Counted from the stretch's first letter, positions 1-6,263 are shown. The stretch is DNA of 7,226 nt from DASVNK01 sp964478815 (GCA_964478815.1 CAYZKY010000231.1:1-7226), one strand, 5' to 3'. A program made the numbers and translations. The notes: generated by a model not told the origin, from the letters alone.

Positions 1-288
1 TTCGTCTTCATGCCCGGCGGCTTTGGCACGCTGGACGAGTTCTTCGAGGTGCTCACGCTGGTGCAGACCGGGCGCATCACGCGCTTCCCCCTCATCTGCT
101 TCGGCAAGGAGTATTGGACCGGCCTCTTCAAGTGGCTGCGCGCCGAGCTGGACGCGGAAGGCTACATCAGCCCCGGCGACCTCGACCTGCTCACGCTGAC
201 CGACGATCCGGACGAGGTGGTGCGGCTGGTCCTCGACTACAAGCGTCGCGTCGGCCCGCCGGACAGCGTGCCGCAGGCGTTCGCGTAG
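1..288 (+). CDS. LOG-family / TIGR00730 nucleotide phosphoribohydrolase-like protein, 3' part
   Basis: The reading frame is open from base 1 and ends at TAG 286-288, so about 95 C-terminal residues are visible and the start lies outside the window. The first visible residues carry the family signature PGGFGTLDE (the PGGxGTxxE motif), which in LOG proteins forms the nucleotide-binding loop with a catalytic-site glutamate. Members of the family (lysine-decarboxylase-like Rossmann fold) release free base from nucleoside 5'-monophosphates, for example cytokinin riboside monophosphates. Many bacterial members have no proven physiological substrate. The rest (LTLVQTGRI, GKEYWTGLF, LTDDPDEVV) matches the usual C-terminal half of the longer TIGR00730 type. 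It is the only plus-strand gene and converges on the tRNA, 20 bases away. The family call is firm; the substrate is unknown. Confidence 0.88.
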   Translation, partial: FVFMPGGFGTLDEFFEVLTLVQTGRITRFPLICFGKEYWTGLFKWLRAELDAEGYISPGDLDLLTLTDDPDEVVRLVLDYKRRVGPPDSVPQAFA

Positions 289-308
289 CGGGACGGGGGG
301 CGGGGAAG

Positions 309-394
309 TGGTGGTAGGAGCTGGATTCGAACCAGCGAAGGCGTAAGCCAGCAGATTTACAGTCTGCCCCCGTTGGCCACTTGGGTATCCTACC
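309..394 (-). tRNA. tRNA-Tyr (anticodon GTA), CCA encoded
   Basis: Read on the minus strand, the sequence folds as a class II tRNA. The acceptor stem is GGTAGGA (394-388) with TCCTACC (319-313), followed by discriminator A at 312 and an encoded CCA at 311-309. The D-arm has stem CCC/GGG. The anticodon stem GCAGA/TCTGC holds the loop CTGTAAA with anticodon GTA at 360-358. A variable arm of about 14 bases (a GGC/GCC stem) and the T-arm GCTGG-TTCGAAT-CCAGC follow. The long variable arm is normal for bacterial tRNA-Tyr. It is probably transcribed from its own promoter at 436-464. Confidence 0.97.
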
Positions 395-399
395 CCGAC

Positions 400-423
400 C
401 CGCCGGAGCAAATCTTCCGGCGG
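400..423. repeat. Perfect 8-bp inverted repeat between the tmRNA and tRNA-Tyr genes
   Basis: CCGCCGGA (400-407) and TCCGGCGG (416-423) are exact reverse complements around an 8-base loop. The hairpin lies 6 bases upstream of the tRNA-Tyr 5' end, within the predicted tRNA leader. No U-run follows on either strand, so a classical intrinsic terminator is not supported. It could be a processing structure in the pre-tRNA or a factor-assisted stop for tmRNA transcription. The repeat itself is seen directly; the role is inference. Confidence 0.5.
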
Positions 424-435
424 AAAGGAGCCAAG

Positions 436-464
436 CATCTACGGCATCCCCGCCAGCTTGTCAA
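436..464 (-). promoter_or_regulatory. Putative sigma70-type promoter for tRNA-Tyr
   Basis: On the minus strand a perfect -35 box TTGACA (464-459) is followed, after exactly 17 bases, by TAGATG (441-436). This hexamer keeps the T, A and fourth-position A of the -10 consensus but is otherwise weak. Transcription would start near 429, giving a 5' leader of about 35 bases that contains the inverted repeat 400-423 and would be removed by RNase P. The spacing and position are good; the weak -10 limits confidence. Confidence 0.42.
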
Positions 465-536
465 AATGTTCTCGAAGCGAGGAGTTCAACGCCGTGCTTT
501 CCGCATTGCAAGTGGCTGCAACCACGGGAGTTAAGA

Positions 537-890
537 TGGTGGAGGCGGCGGGAGTTGAACCCGCGTCCCCGGCGAGAGCGCCAGTGGCGACTACATGCTT
601 ATCCGGGAGAGAGTTGTCGGGCGCGCGAAACTGTCCCGGCTCAAAACGCGCTCCGTAGTCCGCATGGGATACGATTCGGCGGTCCACGCGCGGTCTCCGT
701 GGAACACCTACCCTGCTGCAGCGTCCGTCCCCCTAGCAGGAGTCCGGGGCGGACGTCACGGCAATATTAGGCCGCGAGAGCTAATTCGTTGTTAGCGTTT
801 ATGTTTTGGTCCGATTTTTTACGAGGCCAACGAACCATCCTCGGCATGCCGCTGCTGACTCCATCCCCAGGTCGAAACCAGTACGCCCCC
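537..890 (-). ncRNA. ssrA: tmRNA (ssrA), one-piece, tag peptide ANNELALAA
   Basis: Both ends of the tRNA-like domain are recognisable. The 5' end GGGGGCG (890-884) is followed by the conserved GGTTTCGAC. The 3' end has the T-arm GCGGG-TTCAACT-CCCGC, acceptor strand CGCCTCC (547-541), discriminator A at 540 and encoded CCA at 539-537. The acceptor stem pairs 7/7 with a G3-U wobble at the third pair, the alanine identity element expected for charging by alanyl-tRNA synthetase. The tag frame starts with GCT at 796-794 and runs to TAA at 769-767, coding ANNELALAA, with the LALAA-type end that marks rescued proteins for proteolysis. The 354-base length is normal. Together with SmpB it frees ribosomes stalled on broken mRNAs. 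The 3' side is not interrupted, so it is not the permuted two-piece form. Confidence 0.97.
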
Positions 891-909
891 AGAATCTTGC
901 GACTCCCAC

Positions 910-938
910 ACCTTCGACCCGTTTCCCCTTCCCGTCAA
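910..938 (-). promoter_or_regulatory. Weak candidate promoter for tmRNA
   Basis: On the minus strand TTGACG (938-933) is a near-consensus -35. With a 17-base spacer the -10 position is GAAGGT (915-910), which matches the consensus poorly. Transcription would begin near 903, leaving about a dozen bases to be trimmed from the tmRNA 5' end by RNase P, so the geometry is reasonable. Only the -35 is convincing; the gene may equally be read from another promoter. Confidence 0.22.
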
Positions 939-992
939 GGCCCCCCAATTTCAGCAATTCTCCTTTTGGCTTTCGGTTAACCCGATTTTTGC

Positions 993-1014
993 AACTCGAT
1001 GCGAAACTCGAGTT
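993..1014. repeat. Inverted repeat overlapping the stop codon of the last operon gene
   Basis: AACTCGA (993-999) and TCGAGTT (1008-1014) are perfect reverse complements around an 8-base loop. The stem includes part of the TAA stop (1015-1013) of the membrane/spermidine-synthase-like gene. On the minus strand the hairpin is followed by GC and then AAAAA, not a U-run, so it is not a standard intrinsic terminator. It sits where the operon transcript should end or be protected at its 3' end, about 100 bases before the tmRNA. The function is inferred only from position. Confidence 0.4.
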
Positions 1015-3217
1015 AGAACTTCAGCACACCCAGCAGGCTCGAAAAATCGTCCGTCCACAGCGGCGCGTCCGGGCCTGGCCGAACCTCCCGCCAGGCTTTG
1101 TCCTCCGTCAACACTGGCGCCAGGCTCTCGGGCACGAGGACGATCCAGTTCGCTTCCAAGCCGCCCTCTCCCAGGGCCTCGTTGCTCAACTCGCTCCGCA
1201 TCGAGGCAAAGCACCGCAGCGCCACGGACCGGCCGAGGTTGGCAACCAGAGGTTCGAGATCGAAATTGCGGCTCGAGAGGTGGAAAGCCAAAAATCCGTT
1301 CGCGCTCAGTTTGCGCCGGTAGAGGCGCGTGGCTTCAAGCGTCAGCAGATGCATCGGAATCACATCTGAACTGAAGGCATCCACGTAGAGCAGGCCGAAA
1401 GTTCCATCCGGAATCGCTTCCAGTTTCAGCCGCGCATCCCCGATCTCGATCCGGAAGGGGGCGCGCGCGCATTCGCCCAGGTAGGTGAAGTAGCGCCGAT
1501 CCTGGGCGATCGCCGCCACGGCGGGATCGATCTCGAACAACGTCCATCGCTCCCCGGGTTGGCTATACGTGATGATCGCTCCCGCGCCCAGCCCGATCAA
1601 TCCTACTTCCGGCCCCGTCTGAGCCCGCTGATGCAACTTCGCGATTTCGCCCACCGGCCCCTCCCGATGATAATAAGAGAGTGGTTCGCACTGGCGCTCC
1701 GGCCGGGTCGATTGCACTCCATGAATCGTCGTTCCGTGATACAACCGCCGCAGCGTTGGCCCATCGCTCGCCACCCGCAAAACGCCGAAGAAATTGCGCT
1801 CCCGCTCCAGCACCGGGCTGCGCCATTGCCGAAACAGGCTCACGCCCACCAGCAAGGTCGCGATGGCGAGCGTGTATCGCACCGGGCTGCGCAGCAGCAG
1901 GTAGCTGCCCAGCAAGACGAGGCCGGCGATGAGATTGCCGATACCGACGTTGCTCGCAGAGGCCCGGCTGATCGCCGCCGCGGCCACCATCATCGTCAGG
2001 ATCACCAGCGCCCCGCCCGTAATGGGCGCCAGCCGCGCGGTTCGACCCGGAGTGCCCCGGCTCGGAAATGCCACCAGCGTCGCCACCAGAATCATCAGCG
2101 GATACTCCACGACCGAATTGAACAGCACTGGCGCCAGCAGCGCATTGAACACCCCGCCTAACACACCCCCCACCGAAAGGTACAAATAAAAGCGGGTGAG
2201 GTGCTCTGCCGGGGGACGGCTTTGCGAGAGCTTCAAATGGATTTGCAGCGTCGCGAAGAGAAAGAAGAGCAGGTGGAGCAGGAGCAACACCCACACCGGT
2301 TCCGTCGCCTGCACGATCAACGGAAACACCACGGCCAGCGCCAGAATCGGAATCGCCCGGCTGCTCACCCCATCCAGCCAGGCCGGATAATTGCCGAACG
2401 CGATCACAAACGTGAACAGATAGGCCCCCAGCGGAATCACCCACAGCAGCGGCACGCTCGCGACATCGGTCGTGATGTAATTCGTCACCCCCAGCATCAG
2501 GCTCGACGGGATGAACGAGAGCCCGATCCAGCTCCAGATCTGCCCGCGGGTCGGCGGTTCCGCGGTTTGCTTTCCCCCCGGCGCCTCGATCGGTGCCCCG
2601 GCCCTCCGGCGGCCCCCCGCCAGCCCCGCGCATCCCACCATCAACGCCGCGAGCCCCCAATACCCGAACGCCCAGTACTGCGTCTGCGCCTGGAGCCGCA
2701 ACTGCGGCTCGACAAGCAACGGATAACCGAAGAGCGCGCCGAAGCTGCCCAGATTGCTCGCGGCATATAGGAAATAAGGATCCTTCGCCGAAGGGTCGGT
2801 CGAGCCCGCGAACCACGTTTGCAGGAGCGGTGCCGTCGCCGCCAGCACGAACACCGGCAGCCCGATCGTTTGCAGCAGATTCAGCAATACCCACCACGCC
2901 GGCGGCAGCGTGCTCTCCATGCCTGCCTCCAGCCGAAACGGCAGGAACCACGCCGCGAGGCCCAGCAGTGCCGCATGCAGCCACGCCTGGCGGGGCCATC
3001 CCAGCTTCCGAAAACTGAAGTGGGCATACGCGTATCCCGCCAGCAGCATCGCCTGAAAGAACACCATCACCGTGTTCCACACCGATGGCGTGCCCCCCAG
3101 CTTCGGCAGGAGCAATTTTCCCACCAGTGGTTGAATCGAGAACAGCAGAGCTGCTCCCGCGAAAATCGTCGCGCCGAAGACCACCGCCAATCGTGTCGGA
3201 CGCCCGAGGCTACTCAT
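1013..3217 (-). CDS. Polytopic membrane protein fused to a spermidine-synthase-like domain
   Basis: This 734-residue protein has two parts. Residues about 8-465 contain roughly a dozen hydrophobic segments, with the family-typical N-terminus FSIQPLVGKLLLPKLGG (26-42) and VFFQAMLLAGYAYAH (52-66). Residues about 475-734 form a Rossmann methyltransferase-like domain of the spermidine synthase type: HGTTIHG (494-500), glycine loop GLIGLGAGAI (539-548), acidic FEID (561-564), GDAR (593-596), YVDAFSSDVIP (611-621) and WTDDFSS (721-727). Soluble spermidine synthases transfer aminopropyl from decarboxylated SAM to putrescine. The fused membrane forms are usually annotated 'fused MFS/spermidine synthase' and their substrate and direction are not established. 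The start ATG is preceded 3 bases away by GGGGAGG (3227-3221) and overlaps the dehydratase stop by 8 bases (ATGAGTAG). It is the last gene of the operon. Family call firm, activity unknown. Confidence 0.88.
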   Translation of the reverse strand: MSSLGRPTRLAVVFGATIFAGAALLFSIQPLVGKLLLPKLGGTPSVWNTVMVFFQAMLLAGYAYAHFSFRKLGWPRQAWLHAALLGLAAWFLPFRLEAGMESTLPPAWWVLLNLLQTIGLPVFVLAATAPLLQTWFAGSTDPSAKDPYFLYAASNLGSFGALFGYPLLVEPQLRLQAQTQYWAFGYWGLAALMVGCAGLAGGRRRAGAPIEAPGGKQTAEPPTRGQIWSWIGLSFIPSSLMLGVTNYITTDVASVPLLWVIPLGAYLFTFVIAFGNYPAWLDGVSSRAIPILALAVVFPLIVQATEPVWVLLLLHLLFFLFATLQIHLKLSQSRPPAEHLTRFYLYLSVGGVLGGVFNALLAPVLFNSVVEYPLMILVATLVAFPSRGTPGRTARLAPITGGALVILTMMVAAAAISRASASNVGIGNLIAGLVLLGSYLLLRSPVRYTLAIATLLVGVSLFRQWRSPVLERERNFFGVLRVASDGPTLRRLYHGTTIHGVQSTRPERQCEPLSYYHREGPVGEIAKLHQRAQTGPEVGLIGLGAGAIITYSQPGERWTLFEIDPAVAAIAQDRRYFTYLGECARAPFRIEIGDARLKLEAIPDGTFGLLYVDAFSSDVIPMHLLTLEATRLYRRKLSANGFLAFHLSSRNFDLEPLVANLGRSVALRCFASMRSELSNEALGEGGLEANWIVLVPESLAPVLTEDKAWREVRPGPDAPLWTDDFSSLLGVLKF

Positions 3218-3656
3218 GCGCCTCCCCGCTCAATGTCAACATCGCTTCCAACACCCGCCGTCCCGCCACGTCCGTGGTCGCCTCGGCCTGCACCAGATTT
3301 CCCATTCGCCCCAAGATCGACACCCGCGTCATGATCGTTTCCCCCGGCCGCGCCGTTCCCAGAATCTTCACCGCCCGCAAGGCCGTGAGCCTGAGCCCCG
3401 GCAGCGGTGCGCGCGCCGGATCGGATTGTGCCGCCACTCCCGCCAGTTGCGCCGCCGCCTCCACCAGCAACACCCCTGGGAAGATCGGCGCGCCCGGAAA
3501 ATGCCCTCGCAAAAATGGTTCCTGCTCCCGCACCCGGTATATCCCCACGGCCCGATGCCCAGGATCCAGCTCCAAAACCTCGTCCAAAAATCGAAACTCC
3601 GGTCCGTGCGGCAAGTGCCGCAGCGCCTCGGATAGCGGTGAGGGCGAGGCGGTCAT
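3210..3656 (-). CDS. FabZ-like (3R)-hydroxyacyl-ACP dehydratase, hotdog fold
   Basis: The 148-residue product has the length and fold signature of single-domain hotdog dehydratases. GHFPGAPIFPG (51-61) carries the catalytic His52, and VLLVEAAAQ (62-70) carries the catalytic Glu66. The His-Glu spacing of 14 residues is the same as in FabZ. Such enzymes remove water from 3-hydroxyacyl-ACP to give the trans-2-enoyl chain. The gene lies between a LolA-like carrier and the membrane/spermidine-synthase-like gene, with a 4-base overlap upstream (ATGA at 3656-3653) and an 8-base overlap downstream, and not with fab or lpx genes. This suggests a specialised dehydratase, like those of aryl polyene or similar lipid clusters, more than the housekeeping FabZ. 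That role is inference; it could still be the main FabZ of the cell. Confidence 0.87.
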   Translation of the reverse strand: MTASPSPLSEALRHLPHGPEFRFLDEVLELDPGHRAVGIYRVREQEPFLRGHFPGAPIFPGVLLVEAAAQLAGVAAQSDPARAPLPGLRLTALRAVKILGTARPGETIMTRVSILGRMGNLVQAEATTDVAGRRVLEAMLTLSGEAHE

Positions 3657-4336
3657 CGTTTGGCCGCCGCCGGTGCCACCAGTGTGAATCCCTCTGGCAG
3701 GGTCAGGTCGAACTGATTCGACACCGCCGGATCGAACACCCCGTTCATAAAATCGTTCCGCATCGACGAACCGTCCGCGAAGAACAGCTCCGTCGACCTT
3801 AATGAATAATCGTTAGTCCCAATCCCGATCGCCAGCCGCGGCATCAGCTTCCTCGCCGCGGCCGATCTCGGCTGCAATTCCAGCACGCGTAACCCCTCCG
3901 CCTCCGCCGTCGAGAGCAGCCGGAACTCCGCCTCGAACTCCTGCCGCGACCGCGGAAATCCCGATTGCAGCAACCCGAGCGCATCCTTCCACTGCCGGTC
4001 CTTCATGGCTCCGAAATCGTACCGCTCCGCTCGGCGCAGTTTTGGATAAATCACCTGCAGCACTTCTCCGTTGCGAATCGCCAGCGATTGCGGCGGGCTC
4101 CCCCCCAGCTCCCATCGAAAATTCTTCGGGGCCGCGAACCACACCTGCCCGGTCGAGACCAGCGGTTGCGTCAGCGTCTTCAGAATCCGCGTCTGCCGGA
4201 AATCGGCCCGCCACGCCTGCACATTCGTCTGCCGCGCCAGCCACGCTCCCGCGAAATCTTCGCCCCCCGTCGCGGCCTGCGCCGCTACGGCAGCCAGCAA
4301 AATCCAGACGCTCACGCTCGTTCGGCCCCACCCCAT
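3653..4336 (-). CDS. LolA-like outer-membrane lipoprotein carrier
   Basis: The chosen ATG (4336) gives 227 residues beginning with a Sec-type signal: Arg5 in the n-region, hydrophobic VSVWILLAAVAAQAA (8-22), and likely cleavage near 22-23. The mature part shows LolA hallmarks: ADFRQTR (44-50) and GQVWFAAPKNFRWEL (63-77), the strand-rich FxQ...G.v.f..P..frWe pattern. LolA ferries lipoproteins across the periplasm from LolCDE to LolB. Homologues in aryl-polyene-type clusters are thought to carry other lipids. A GTG at 4357 adds 7 residues, and a GTG at 4315 would overlap the upstream stop as GTGA but would remove the n-region arginine, so 4336 is preferred although no clear ribosome site precedes it. 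It overlaps the acyltransferase gene by 25 bases and the dehydratase gene by 4. No LolB is recognised nearby. Confidence 0.82.
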   Translation of the reverse strand: MGWGRTSVSVWILLAAVAAQAATGGEDFAGAWLARQTNVQAWRADFRQTRILKTLTQPLVSTGQVWFAAPKNFRWELGGSPPQSLAIRNGEVLQVIYPKLRRAERYDFGAMKDRQWKDALGLLQSGFPRSRQEFEAEFRLLSTAEAEGLRVLELQPRSAAARKLMPRLAIGIGTNDYSLRSTELFFADGSSMRNDFMNGVFDPAVSNQFDLTLPEGFTLVAPAAAKR

Positions 4337-5193
4337 ATCGCACCGAAATGGTACCACTGATCCGCGTAACGTCGAATCGGCTCTTCGAACCGGTTCATCA
4401 TCTCTTGCGTCAACTGCACCCGTGCCGCGCGCTCCCGCAGCACAGCCTGGTCATACCCGACCTCCGGCAGTATCACCGCCGCGTACCGTTCCCCTATGCG
4501 CGGCAGACACACCGGCTGAATCGCACATCCGGTCGCCCGTGCCAGCTCCGCCGCCGCGATCGAAGCCGCGAACGGCCGCCCGAACAACCGGACCACCGCC
4601 GCGCTGGCCGCCACCGGCCGATCCACCAGCAGCGCCACTGTCCCCCCCTCTTGCAACTGCCGGATCACCTCCACGAACGCGAACGGGCTTTCCCCCACTA
4701 CCACTGTCTTCACCCCCCGCCGCGCCCGCGCCTCTTCCCGCAACCGCGTGAACTCCGGCTGCGGCTCCGCCTGCGTCACCACCGTCACTTCCAGCCCCAA
4801 CCGCTGCAACAGCGCCGCCCCCAGCTCCCAATTCCCCAGATGCGCCGTCACCAAAAGCATCCCCTGCGAGCGCTTCCGCAATACTTCCATTCCAGCCTCG
4901 AGCGGACTCATCAAGTCGTCGATATTCTGCCCATTTTCGTAACGCCAAAGATCCGCCAGCTTCACCCCGAACTGGCCGAACAACTCCCGCGCTTTCCGCT
5001 CCGCCAGCGACCGATCCTTCCCCAGCACCGGCTCCAAATTCAGAATCACCGCCTCCCGCCGTTCCCGCAATGTCTCCGCGCAGACGAACCCGGCTCCCCG
5101 CGCCACTTGCCTGAGCACACCTGCGGGCAACACTCGCGCCAGCCATAAACCGCACCGCCAGAACCCGGCCCGGTATGCCGCCGCCGGCTTCAC
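4312..5193 (-). CDS. LpxL/HtrB-like lysophospholipid or lipid A acyltransferase
   Basis: A GTG start at 5193 gives 293 residues, close to the roughly 300 of the LpxL/LpxM family. This start is supported by GAGGGG at 5207-5202 (8-base spacing) and by the GTGA overlap with the stop of the lipoprotein gene. The frame stays open far upstream (to 5805) but there it only mirrors the neighbouring genes. HLGNWE (118-123) is the HX4E catalytic motif of the family, and QWYHFGAIW (279-287) resembles the usual C-terminal aromatic stretch. Such enzymes add a secondary acyl chain from acyl-ACP to a lipid A precursor, or acylate related lipids, at the inner membrane's cytoplasmic face. The GmhA-like gene two positions upstream fits LPS work; the LolA and FabZ-like partners fit an exported acyl product. 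The substrate cannot be told from sequence. Confidence 0.86.
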   Translation of the reverse strand: MKPAAAYRAGFWRCGLWLARVLPAGVLRQVARGAGFVCAETLRERREAVILNLEPVLGKDRSLAERKARELFGQFGVKLADLWRYENGQNIDDLMSPLEAGMEVLRKRSQGMLLVTAHLGNWELGAALLQRLGLEVTVVTQAEPQPEFTRLREEARARRGVKTVVVGESPFAFVEVIRQLQEGGTVALLVDRPVAASAAVVRLFGRPFAASIAAAELARATGCAIQPVCLPRIGERYAAVILPEVGYDQAVLRERAARVQLTQEMMNRFEEPIRRYADQWYHFGAIWGGAERA

Positions 5194-5612
5194 TCGAACT
5201 GCCCCTCGATTCGTTCCCCTGTCGAAGTCTCCACCGACACCGCTTCCCCGCGCCGTGCTGCCCCGATCAGTTCGAACCACCCCAAGTCCGCCGGAGGCTC
5301 CCCCCGTCCCTCCCGCCGCCGTCCCACGGAAGGATACTCCAACCGCCACCGGCCCGGCTCCTGTCGAGCCTCCACCAACAGCCACAACTTCGAGAACTGG
5401 ACCAGCCCCGACCCGTCCCCGCGCCAAGCCACCAACACATCTCCCGCCAATTCCGGCTGGCCCTCCCCCGCCCGCCAGACCGCCTGCCCTCGCCGCATCG
5501 TCCAATCCGGCTCCGCGAGGTCGACTGCGCCCCATCGCGCCGCGGTCACGCAACCGGCCGCCGCGAGCCCCAGCGCACAAACCCAAGCCCTTCTCCATGC
5601 GTGGCTCGGCAT
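5190..5612 (-). CDS. Small putative lipoprotein, uncharacterised
   Basis: The 140-residue product is not recognised. It begins with a basic n-region (Arg7, Arg8), a hydrophobic stretch WVCALGLAAAG and Cys21, so it looks like a lipoprotein signal. The residue at -3 is Ala where Leu is usual, so the lipobox is imperfect. The mature part is rich in Trp, Arg and Gly with alternating hydrophobic positions, e.g. LAGDVLVAWRG and LVQFSKLWLLVEARQ, suggesting beta-strands. The C-terminus GERIEGQFE ends at TGA 5192-5190. An in-frame TGA just upstream makes ATG 5612 the first available start, 9 bases after the SIS gene stop. Its place between LPS and lipid-transport genes suggests an outer-membrane or periplasmic partner, possibly a compact LolB- or DUF3261-like acceptor. 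That is inference without a recognised motif. Confidence 0.68.
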   Translation of the reverse strand: MPSHAWRRAWVCALGLAAAGCVTAARWGAVDLAEPDWTMRRGQAVWRAGEGQPELAGDVLVAWRGDGSGLVQFSKLWLLVEARQEPGRWRLEYPSVGRRREGRGEPPADLGWFELIGAARRGEAVSVETSTGERIEGQFE

Positions 5613-5621
5613 TCGTCAAAC

Positions 5622-6188
5622 TCACGCCAGCCGGGGATTCTCCATGAACGCGTAGCACAACATGTGGCAGATGCCCATGTGCGCGTCTTCCACCCGCCCA
5701 TAATGCTCGGAATCGATGACGATCACCTTCTTCGCCAATTGCGCCAGCCGCCCGCGCTTCGCTCCCACCAGCGCCACCGTCTCCAGTCCATGCGCATCCG
5801 CCCATTCGATCGCTTTCACCAGGTTCGGCGAATTCCCGCTCACACTCATCACCAGCACCAGATCCCCCGGCTTCCCCAAGTTCCGCAACTGCCGCACGAA
5901 GACCTCGTCGTACGCATAATCGTTCCCGATCGCCGTGATCCAGCTCACGTTATCGTTCAGCGATTGGCAGCGGAAATTCCGCCCGATCTTATCCGACGCC
6001 CCTTTCCCCAGATCCGTGATAAAATGCGAGGCATTCGCCGCGCTCCCGCCGTTCCCAAACACGAAAATCTGCCGGTCGTTTTCCAGCGCGCGCTTCAAAT
6101 CCTGAATCAAAACCTCCACCGTCCCCGCCGGAATCGAATCCAGCGCCGCTTTCTGCCGCTCGATATACTCGCGAATCCACTCTTTCAT
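5622..6188 (-). CDS. gmhA: SIS-domain phosphoheptose isomerase, GmhA-like
   Basis: The 188-residue length fits GmhA (about 192). It shows the family motifs in order: FGNGGSAANASHF (44-56), IGNDYAYDEVFVRQ (87-100), SVSGNSPN (115-122, the sugar-phosphate loop) and EDAHMGICH (167-175) with His170 at the place of the catalytic histidine. GmhA converts sedoheptulose 7-phosphate to D-glycero-D-manno-heptose 7-phosphate, the first step to ADP- or GDP-heptose for LPS core or surface glycans. The residue four after the first-motif His55 is Asp59, where E. coli GmhA has the catalytic Glu65. This 'SHFxxDLGKG' form is, as I recall, shared by a subgroup of GmhA-like proteins, so the exact sugar is uncertain; a DiaA-like role is less likely. 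It opens the operon, 75 bases after the PanB-like stop. Confidence 0.87.
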   Translation of the reverse strand: MKEWIREYIERQKAALDSIPAGTVEVLIQDLKRALENDRQIFVFGNGGSAANASHFITDLGKGASDKIGRNFRCQSLNDNVSWITAIGNDYAYDEVFVRQLRNLGKPGDLVLVMSVSGNSPNLVKAIEWADAHGLETVALVGAKRGRLAQLAKKVIVIDSEHYGRVEDAHMGICHMLCYAFMENPRLA

Positions 6189-6199
6189 TTGATCCGCCC

Positions 6200-6205
6200 A
6201 TCATA
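6200..6205 (-). promoter_or_regulatory. Candidate -10 element ahead of the six-gene operon
   Basis: TATGAT on the minus strand (6205-6200) matches the -10 consensus at five of six positions and lies 11 bases before the SIS-gene ATG. No good -35 is present at 16-18 bases upstream. Transcription from it would start near 6193 and leave only about 5 untranslated bases. It could be the operon promoter in the 75-base gap, or a chance match with the operon read through from the PanB-like gene. Confidence 0.3.
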
Positions 6206-6263
6206 CCCTCCGCCCGCCGAACCGCACGCATATTCCCGATTTCCCGGGCAGGTCGACGAGGGT

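Noticed and set aside
381..770. Short protein frames across the tRNA and tmRNA region
   Set aside because: They run through the tRNA-Tyr and tmRNA, which are fully explained as RNA genes.
1563..3080. Minus-strand 505-codon frame inside the membrane-fusion gene
   Set aside because: It is a shifted frame of a gene with clear motifs and is dominated by Gly, Ala and Arg; no frameshift is needed to explain the real gene.
4042..5148. Long plus-strand frame (368 codons) opposite the acyltransferase and LolA-like genes
   Set aside because: It is rich in Pro, Arg, His and Gln with no recognisable motif, as expected for the antisense of GC-rich, G-ending codons.
5194..5805. Upstream extension of the acyltransferase frame to a 497-codon reading frame
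   Set aside because: The extra 204 codons lie over the lipoprotein and SIS genes and read as low-complexity Gly/Ala/Arg; the GTG at 5193 has a ribosome site, GTGA coupling and gives the family length.
6231..6250. Terminator after the PanB-like gene (CCCG...CGGG)
   Set aside because: The stem is only about 4 bp and there is no U-run, so it is not supportable.
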